From Lentzea waywayandensis (GTDB lineage: Bacteria > Actinomycetota > Actinomycetes > Mycobacteriales > Pseudonocardiaceae): DNA of 64,000 nt. The translations under genes and the position numbers were made by a program. Shown here piece by piece: positions 58,697-64,000 of this stretch. The stretch spans positions 248,001 to 312,000 of the forward strand of contig NZ_FOYL01000005.1 in assembly GCF_900115955.1 (NCBI RefSeq), read 5' to 3'. Position 1 is the first letter of the stretch, and the number at the start of each line of letters is the position of its first letter. The notes below the pieces were generated by a model, which ran no database searches, was not told the DNA's origin, and saw nothing but the letters and a program-made list of their open reading frames with translations.

Positions 58697-58768
58697 GACG
58701 TCAAGAGTTCACGGAAGTTGTTGCCGCGAGGCGAACCACGGGTAAAACGATTCTCATAGAGTCCCCGC

Positions 58769-59968
58769 ATGAGGAGAACACTGGCCGTAGGCCTCACTTT
58801 GCTCACCGTCACGGCACTGGCCACGCCCATCAGCGCCGCTCCCGCGACGACCGGCCAGAAGCCTCCCAGGCAGGCCGCGCTGACGAACTTCGCCTCTCTG
58901 CCGGCGGTGACCTTCCTGCCGGGCAGCGAACCGAGTGGCGCGGCACTGGGGACGACCCCGATCAACGGGGTCACGCCTCCCTTCGCGGACCAGCCGATCC
59001 AGGGCTTCAGCGGCCTCGTCCGCAACAGCGACGGCACGTTCGACGCCATCTCCGACAACGGCTACGGCACGAAGGCCAACAGCGCGGACTTCCTGCTGCG
59101 CATCCACCGCATCGCGCCCGACTTCGCCAAGAACACCGTCGACGTGCTCGGCGGCATCACGCTGACCGACCCGGACGGCCACATCCCGTTCCCGCTGACC
59201 AGGCAGGACCGGGTGATCACCGGAGCCGACATCGACATCGAGTCGGTCACCAGGGGCACCGACGGCAGTTACTGGATGGGCGACGAGTTCGGCCCGTACC
59301 TGCTGCACTTCGACCGTGCGGGCCGCCTGCTCGCCCCGCCGGTGCCACTGCCGGGCGTGCGGGCTCCGGAGAACCCGGCCGGCAACCCGAACCTGGGCGG
59401 CAGCAAGGGCTTCGAGGGCATCACGCTCTCCCCGGACGGCAAGAGGATCAACGCGTTGCTGGAGGGCACGGTCGCCGGTGACACGCCGGGCACGCTGCGC
59501 CTCAACGAGTTCGACATCGCGTCCGGCTCCTTCACCGGCACGACGTGGAAGTACCAGCTGGAGAGCCCGAACTTCGCCATCGGTGACGCGATCGCGGTGG
59601 ACAACAACCGGCTGCTGATCATCGAACGGGACAGCGCGCAGGGTGCCGACGCGATCGTGAAGCGCGTCTACCTCGCCGACAAGCGTGACAAGAACAAGGA
59701 CGGCAAGCTCGACAAGACGCTGGTCGCCGACCTGCTGAACCTCGCCAACCCGAAGCACGTCGGCGGGCAGGCGGACCCGTTCAAGTTCCCGTTCGTCACG
59801 ATCGAGGACGTCACGATCCTGGACGACCGCACGATCGCGGTGCTCAACGACAACAACTTCCCGTCGTCGTCGGGCCGCACGCCGGGCAAGCCGGACAACA
59901 ACGAGTTCATCACCATCAGGCTGGCCGAGAACCTGCACGCCGACCCGCGGGTCCTACGCAGGCGGTAG
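58769..59968 (+). CDS. Secreted phytase-like esterase-domain protein
   Basis: Exported protein of 399 residues with a signal peptide (MRRTLAVGLTLLTVTALA). The body has the beta-propeller of the phytase-like family: IQGFSGLVRNSDGTFDAISD, GADIDIESVTRGTDGSYWMG, DEFGPYLLHFDRAG and KGFEGITLSPDGKRINALLE. It is expected to act on extracellular phosphate or ester substrates; the exact one is unknown. It is followed by a strong hairpin and then the convergent beta-glucosidase operon. Confidence 0.85.
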   Translation: MRRTLAVGLTLLTVTALATPISAAPATTGQKPPRQAALTNFASLPAVTFLPGSEPSGAALGTTPINGVTPPFADQPIQGFSGLVRNSDGTFDAISDNGYGTKANSADFLLRIHRIAPDFAKNTVDVLGGITLTDPDGHIPFPLTRQDRVITGADIDIESVTRGTDGSYWMGDEFGPYLLHFDRAGRLLAPPVPLPGVRAPENPAGNPNLGGSKGFEGITLSPDGKRINALLEGTVAGDTPGTLRLNEFDIASGSFTGTTWKYQLESPNFAIGDAIAVDNNRLLIIERDSAQGADAIVKRVYLADKRDKNKDGKLDKTLVADLLNLANPKHVGGQADPFKFPFVTIEDVTILDDRTIAVLNDNNFPSSSGRTPGKPDNNEFITIRLAENLHADPRVLRRR

Positions 59969-59975
59969 ACAGGAG

Positions 59976-60019
59976 AGCGCTCTCACCTGCGGACAGAAGT
60001 ATCCGCAGGTGAGAGCGCT
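59976..60019. terminator. 18-bp bidirectional terminator with an embedded palindrome
   Basis: Perfect 18-bp arms, AGCGCTCTCACCTGCGGA and complement, around CAGAAGTA. It separates the convergent phytase-like and beta-glucosidase genes. The left arm overlaps the palindrome GAGAGCGCTCTC at 59974-59985, which resembles the CebR site of Streptomyces (recalled as TGGGAGCGCTCCCA). Confidence 0.8.
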
Positions 60020-60045
60020 GAGGCCCCCTCGGCCCGTCCTGTCGG

Positions 60046-61467
60046 CTAAACGGTGTAGCCGTGCGCGGGGATCCCGTTCTGCCCGATGATCCGGGACAAC
60101 GTGGCCGCGCTCTCCTTCACGGTTCGCCGCTGCGTCTCGAAGTCGACGTGCACGATCCCGAACCGCTGCGAATATCCGGCCGCCCACTCGAAGTTGTCGA
60201 GCAGCGACCACGCCAGGTAGCCGCGGATGTCGGCGCCCTCGGAGATCGCCCTGTGCACCGCGCGAACGTGGTCCACCAGGTACTTCGTCCGCTGGACGTC
60301 GTGCACCCGGCCCGCCGGGTCGACGACGTCCGGGAACGCGGAGCCGTTCTCCGTGACCACCAGCGGCACTCCGTCGGTGTCACGCGACAACCGGACCAGG
60401 AGCTCGGTGAACGCGTCGGCGTTCTGCTCCCACCCGAACCCCGTGAGCTCGCCCTGCGGCGGCTGCAACGCCACTCCGCGCAGTCCCGCGTGCGGACCGG
60501 CCGGCACGAAGTCGGGATCGGCGGGCGCGACGCGGGTGGGGTTGTAGTAGTTCACGCCGATCCAGTCGATCGGGGTCGCGATGGTCTCCATGTCCCCGTC
60601 GCGCACCACGTTCGTCCAGTCGCCCAGCCACGTCGTGTCCTGAAGGACGTCGAGCGGGTAGCCGCGGCCGAGGACCGGGTCGAGCAGGATGCGGTTCTGC
60701 AGGCCGTCGACCTTGCGCACGGCCTCCTTCGACGCCTCCGAGTCGCTGTCGCCCCAGATGGTGCTGAAGTTCAGCACGATCGACAGGCGGTGCGAGTCGG
60801 GTGCCTGCGCGCGCAACGCCTGCGTGGCGAGCCCGTGGGCCAGCAGCAGGTGGTGCGCCGCCTCCAGGGACGCCATCGCGTCGGTGATGCCCGGCGCGTG
60901 GATCCCGTTGCCGTAGCCCAGGAACGCCGAGACCCACGGCTCGTTCAGCGTCGTCCAGGCCTGCACGCGGTCGCCGAGCCGTTCGTGCACGATGGCCGCG
61001 TACTCGGCGAAGCGGTAGGCGGTGTCCCGGTTGCGCCAGCCGCCGAAGTCCTCCAGGACCTGCGGCAGGTCCCAGTGGTACAGCGTCGCGAGCGGCTGGA
61101 TGTTCTTCTCCAGCAACGAGTCCACCAGCCGGTCGTAGAACGCGAGCCCGCGCTCCTCGACCTGGCCGCTACCGCTGGGTTGAATCCGCGGCCACGCGAC
61201 GGAGAACCGGTACGAGGCCAGCCCGAGGGACTCCATCAGGTCCACATCGGACTGATAGCGGTGGTAGTGATCGCAGGCCGGGTCTCCCGTGTCGCCGGCC
61301 AGCACCTTGCCGGGCGTCGCGGCGAACGTGTCCCAGATCGAGGCGCCGCGACCGTCCACAGTGGTCGCGCCTTCGATCTGGAACGCCGCGGTCGCCGCTC
61401 CCCAGAGGAAGTCCGGCGGGAAGGTCAGCACCTCCCGCCCGACCTCGACGTCCGAGTCGGTCGTCAT
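60046..61467 (-). CDS. GH1 beta-glucosidase
   Basis: Family 1 glycoside hydrolase of 473 residues. The acid/base Glu is in TLNEPWVSAF, the nucleophile Glu in VVTENGSAFPD, with FPPDFLWGAATAAFQIEGA at the start. There is no signal peptide, so it hydrolyses imported beta-glucosides such as cellobiose inside the cell. The ATG at 61467 has AAGGG six bases upstream; an earlier ATG 61473 overlaps the permease stop. It is the last gene of the importer operon. Confidence 0.93.
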   Translation of the reverse strand: MTTDSDVEVGREVLTFPPDFLWGAATAAFQIEGATTVDGRGASIWDTFAATPGKVLAGDTGDPACDHYHRYQSDVDLMESLGLASYRFSVAWPRIQPSGSGQVEERGLAFYDRLVDSLLEKNIQPLATLYHWDLPQVLEDFGGWRNRDTAYRFAEYAAIVHERLGDRVQAWTTLNEPWVSAFLGYGNGIHAPGITDAMASLEAAHHLLLAHGLATQALRAQAPDSHRLSIVLNFSTIWGDSDSEASKEAVRKVDGLQNRILLDPVLGRGYPLDVLQDTTWLGDWTNVVRDGDMETIATPIDWIGVNYYNPTRVAPADPDFVPAGPHAGLRGVALQPPQGELTGFGWEQNADAFTELLVRLSRDTDGVPLVVTENGSAFPDVVDPAGRVHDVQRTKYLVDHVRAVHRAISEGADIRGYLAWSLLDNFEWAAGYSQRFGIVHVDFETQRRTVKESAATLSRIIGQNGIPAHGYTV

Positions 61468-61469
61468 TC

Positions 61470-62294
61470 TCATCCCTTCACCGCGCCCTGCATGATTCCG
61501 CCGACGATCTGGCGCGACAGCAGGACGAAGATCGCGATCACCGGCAGCACCGCGATGGAGGCGCCGGCGAGCATCAACGAGTAGTCGGTGTAGTACCCGC
61601 TGGCGAGTGTCGACAGGGCGACCTGCACAGTCGGGCTGTCGTTGGGGTCCAGCACGATCAACGGCCAGAAGAAGTCGTTCCACGCCGTCATGAACGTGAA
61701 CATGCCCAGCACCGCCGCCTGCGGCCGCACTGCGGGGAACCCGACGTGCCAGAACGTCCGCAGCACCGAGCAGCCGTCGACGCGCGCGGCCTCGATCAGC
61801 TCGTACGGCACGGTCTCCTCGCACGCCTGACGCATCCAGAACACCGCGAACGACCCGATCAGCACCGGCACGATGACCGCCTGGAGCGTCCCGTACCAGT
61901 CGAGGTCGGACATCAGCATGTACAGCGGGATCACGCCGAGCTGAGTCGGCACCATCGCGGTGCCGAGCACGACGAGGAACAGCGAGTCGCGGCCCCTGAA
62001 CCGCAGCCGCGAGAAGGCGAACCCGGCCAGCGTGCCCAGCACGACGTTCGAGATCGCCACGGTCGCCGCCACGATGAACGAGTTCTGCATGGCGAGCCAG
62101 AAGTCGACGGTGTCGAAGACGCGGGTGATGTTCTCGACCAGGTTGCCGCCGGGGATCAGCGGTGGGACCTTCTCGCCGAGGACGGAGTTGTCCTTCGACG
62201 CGACGATGAACGAGTAGTACAGCGGGAAGATCGAGGCCGCGAGCACGGCGACCAGGAACCCGTAGAGCAGTGGCCCTGCCTTGGCGTTCTTCAC
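61470..62294 (-). CDS. Sugar ABC transporter permease, MalG type
   Basis: Second inner-membrane permease of 274 residues with six helices. The EAA loop is EETVPYELIEAARVDGCSVLRT, with the Glu-Ala-Ala-x-x-x-Gly core that contacts the ATPase. It follows the MalF-type permease with 4 bases between. No ATPase gene is in the operon, so a shared MsiK-type ATPase is probable. Sugar, probably a beta-glucoside, inferred from the hydrolase. Confidence 0.92.
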   Translation of the reverse strand: MKNAKAGPLLYGFLVAVLAASIFPLYYSFIVASKDNSVLGEKVPPLIPGGNLVENITRVFDTVDFWLAMQNSFIVAATVAISNVVLGTLAGFAFSRLRFRGRDSLFLVVLGTAMVPTQLGVIPLYMLMSDLDWYGTLQAVIVPVLIGSFAVFWMRQACEETVPYELIEAARVDGCSVLRTFWHVGFPAVRPQAAVLGMFTFMTAWNDFFWPLIVLDPNDSPTVQVALSTLASGYYTDYSLMLAGASIAVLPVIAIFVLLSRQIVGGIMQGAVKG

Positions 62295-62298
62295 GCGA

Positions 62299-63276
62299 TC
62301 ACTCCTTGCCCGCGATGCGCCGCGTCAGCGTGAAGTTGACGAGCGCGACCAGGAGGACGACCACGAACAGCATCCACGCGATGGTGGCCGCGTAGCCCGC
62401 GTCGAACAACCGGAAGCCCTTCTCGTACATGTAGAGCACCAGCGTCTGGAACTGCCGGTCGGAACCGCCGGTGGAGTTGTTCGCGGCGAACCCGGGGTCG
62501 AACAGCGCGGGCTCGGCGAACAGCTGCAGACCGCCGATCGTCGAGGTGACGACGGTGAACAGGATCGTCGGCCGGATCGACGGCACGGTGATCGACCAGA
62601 ACATCCGCCAGCGACCGGCACCGTCCAAAGTGGCCGACTCGTACATGTCCTTGGGCACCGACTGCATCGCCGCCAGGTACAGCAGCGCGTTGTAGCCGGT
62701 CCACCGCCACATGACCATTGTGGACACCGCGAGGTGCGAGGCCCACGTCTCGGCACGCCAGTCGATCGGGTCGATGCCGACGAAGCCCAGCAGGAAGTTC
62801 ACGATGCCGAAGTCGCGGCCGAAGAACTGCGCGAACACCAGCGCCACCGCGGCGACCGAGATGACGTTGGGCAGCAGCACGCCGGCCCGCCAGAACGCAC
62901 TGCCGCGCAGGCCCCGGTCCAGCAGCGCGGCCAGCCCCAGCGCGGCCAGCAGCTGCGGCACCGTCGAGAGCACGAACAGGCTCAGCGTGTTGAACAGCGC
63001 GTTCCAGAACTTGGTGTCGCCGAACAGCTCGACGTAGTTGGCGAGACCGACGAATCCCTGGTTGCCGTCGATCAGCTGCCAGTCGTGCAGCGACACCCAC
63101 GCCGTGTAGATCAGCGGGTAGAGCCCGAAGATCCCGAACACCAGGAAGAACGGCGTGATGATCAGGTACGGCGTGTACCTGGCGTCCCAGTGGCTCAGCC
63201 GGAAGCGCTTCGGCTCCTTGGAAGGCGAAACCGAGACGGCCGGGGCCGTCTCGGTCTCTTGACGCGTCACCGTCAC
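62299..63276 (-). CDS. Sugar ABC transporter permease, MalF type
   Basis: First permease of 325 residues. An N-terminal cytoplasmic segment precedes six helices (YLIITPFFLVFGIFGLYPLI, LRGSAFWRAGVLLPNVISVA). The EAA loop is MQSVPKDMYESATLDGAGRW. It overlaps the binding-protein gene by 4 bases and forms the membrane channel with the MalG-type partner. Confidence 0.92.
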   Translation of the reverse strand: MTVTRQETETAPAVSVSPSKEPKRFRLSHWDARYTPYLIITPFFLVFGIFGLYPLIYTAWVSLHDWQLIDGNQGFVGLANYVELFGDTKFWNALFNTLSLFVLSTVPQLLAALGLAALLDRGLRGSAFWRAGVLLPNVISVAAVALVFAQFFGRDFGIVNFLLGFVGIDPIDWRAETWASHLAVSTMVMWRWTGYNALLYLAAMQSVPKDMYESATLDGAGRWRMFWSITVPSIRPTILFTVVTSTIGGLQLFAEPALFDPGFAANNSTGGSDRQFQTLVLYMYEKGFRLFDAGYAATIAWMLFVVVLLVALVNFTLTRRIAGKE

Positions 63277-64000
63277 TTGGCGGCGTCCGTCGCTTCCTTG
63301 AGCGCCTGGGTCCAGGCTTCAGCAGCGGACTGCTTGCCCTGCTCGACGCGGGTCAGCGCGGTGGCGAACACCGGTCCGACCTTCGAGTCCTTCGTGCCGC
63401 GGTAGGTCGGCTTCAGCGACTCCGCCGAGGTCGCGAAGATCTGGCCGACCGGAGCCTTGCTGAAGTACTCGTTGACCGTGGCCTGCACCTCGGCGTCCTG
63501 GTAGACCTTCGGCTGGCTCGGCAGGTTGCCGGTCTCCTTGAAGATCCGCTTCTGCTGCTCGGGGGCCGTCAGCCACTTGGCCAGCTCGTAGGCCTCCTTG
63601 GGGTTCTTGCCCTGCTTCGGGATGGCGAGGAACGAGCCACCCCAGTTGCCGCCGCCACCGGGCGCCGTCGTCACGTCCCACTTCCCGGCAGCCGCGTCGC
63701 CGGCACCCGCCTTGATCAGCGCGAGCGCCCAGGCCGGGCAGGTGGTGGTGGCGAACGAACCCTGCTTCAGCGCGACGTTCCAGTCCTGGCTGAACGGCTC
63801 GAGGGCACCGGTCTGCTGCTTGGTGCCGAGCGCCGCCGCCGTGTCGAACGCCGTCTTGACCTTGTCGTTCTTCTCCGCGATGTACGAGTCGTCCTTCGCG
63901 AAGTAGCCCTCCTCGGTCTGGTCGAGGATCGCCTTGTAGACGTTGCGGCCCGTGTCGACGAACTTCACGTTCGGCGTCTTGGCCGTGAACGTGTCCGCGG
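63273..64000 (-). CDS. Sugar ABC transporter binding protein, C-terminal part
   Basis: The 3' part (about 242 residues) of an extracytoplasmic sugar-binding protein; the N terminus with its lipoprotein signal is off the right edge. The visible part has the solute-binding-protein-1 features WGGSFLAIPKQGKNPKEAYE, LAKWLTAPEQQKRIFKETG and an Ala/Gln-rich end. It heads the importer operon with the two permeases and the beta-glucosidase. Confidence 0.92.
   Translation of the reverse strand, partial: ADTFTAKTPNVKFVDTGRNVYKAILDQTEEGYFAKDDSYIAEKNDKVKTAFDTAAALGTKQQTGALEPFSQDWNVALKQGSFATTTCPAWALALIKAGAGDAAAGKWDVTTAPGGGGNWGGSFLAIPKQGKNPKEAYELAKWLTAPEQQKRIFKETGNLPSQPKVYQDAEVQATVNEYFSKAPVGQIFATSAESLKPTYRGTKDSKVGPVFATALTRVEQGKQSAAEAWTQALKEATDAAK

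Noticed and set aside
1-64000. Prophage, integrase or insertion sequence
   Set aside because: I saw no transposase, integrase or phage structural motif in any frame, and no flanking terminal repeats around the tRNA.

Overview
The window is chromosomal DNA of a high-GC actinomycete. Lsr2, a SigE-family ECF sigma factor, a fused BTAD regulator, many GTG starts, short-overlap operons and a lasso-peptide locus all fit Pseudonocardiaceae-type bacteria (the Lentzea/Saccharothrix/Actinosynnema neighbourhood). That placement is an inference from gene style, not from a marker gene.

Left part (1-13.4 kb). A PadR regulator fragment is coupled to an FAD monooxygenase. A CitA/CitB-type two-component pair diverges from a complete tripartite tricarboxylate transporter (TctC-TctB-TctA). 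Then come a TetR regulator, a short-chain dehydrogenase, a 994-residue STAND/BTAD regulator and two secreted proteins, one with three internal repeats and one with RTX-like repeats.

Proteolysis and lasso region (12.9-18.7 kb). A PopR-like activator ending in Ala-Ala lies next to two overlapping clpP genes. Near-identical PopR-type boxes sit about 41 bases in front of both popR and the clpP pair. One of the two ClpP proteins has Ala where the catalytic Ser should be. Immediately beyond is a compact lasso-peptide locus: a fused RRE-B2 protease, a cyclase, and a short TTG-started precursor whose predicted core is GSASGSSDASGQSFN. It diverges from a ROK regulator.

Sugar and regulation block (18.8-28 kb). 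This holds a nucleotidyl-cyclase-fold protein, a sugar-acid operon (epimerase-like, PfkB kinase, SMP-30 lactonase), an SNase-like/CBM2 secreted protein, and a HutC-type GntR regulator facing a mannose-family PTS (EIIB, a fused EIIC-EIID, EIIA). A ceramidase-like hydrolase is in the same operon. A DasR-like inverted repeat stands before the PTS. Next come a GC-rich tandem array, a dispersed intergenic repeat and a tRNA with a CAA anticodon.

Housekeeping block (28-46.5 kb). Genes here are csoR, lsr2, fused PabAB, a sigma factor with its membrane partner, a metallophosphoesterase, a polyamine operon (ornithine decarboxylase, SpeD, SpeE), a DPP4-like peptidase, a cyclopropane synthase-like methyltransferase with a DUF1295 protein, and a gcvT-glyA operon behind a tandem glycine riboswitch. 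Several small membrane proteins and a second copy of the dispersed repeat follow.

Lipid and sugar catabolism (46.7-64 kb). An AMACR-type racemase and acyl-CoA dehydrogenase, a thiolase plus FadB pair with a convergent AraC regulator, a DM13 protein, proline iminopeptidase, a LacI regulator, an ACT-GNAT fusion, and a phytase-like secreted protein lead to a sugar ABC importer with a GH1 beta-glucosidase. The importer's binding-protein gene runs off the right end.
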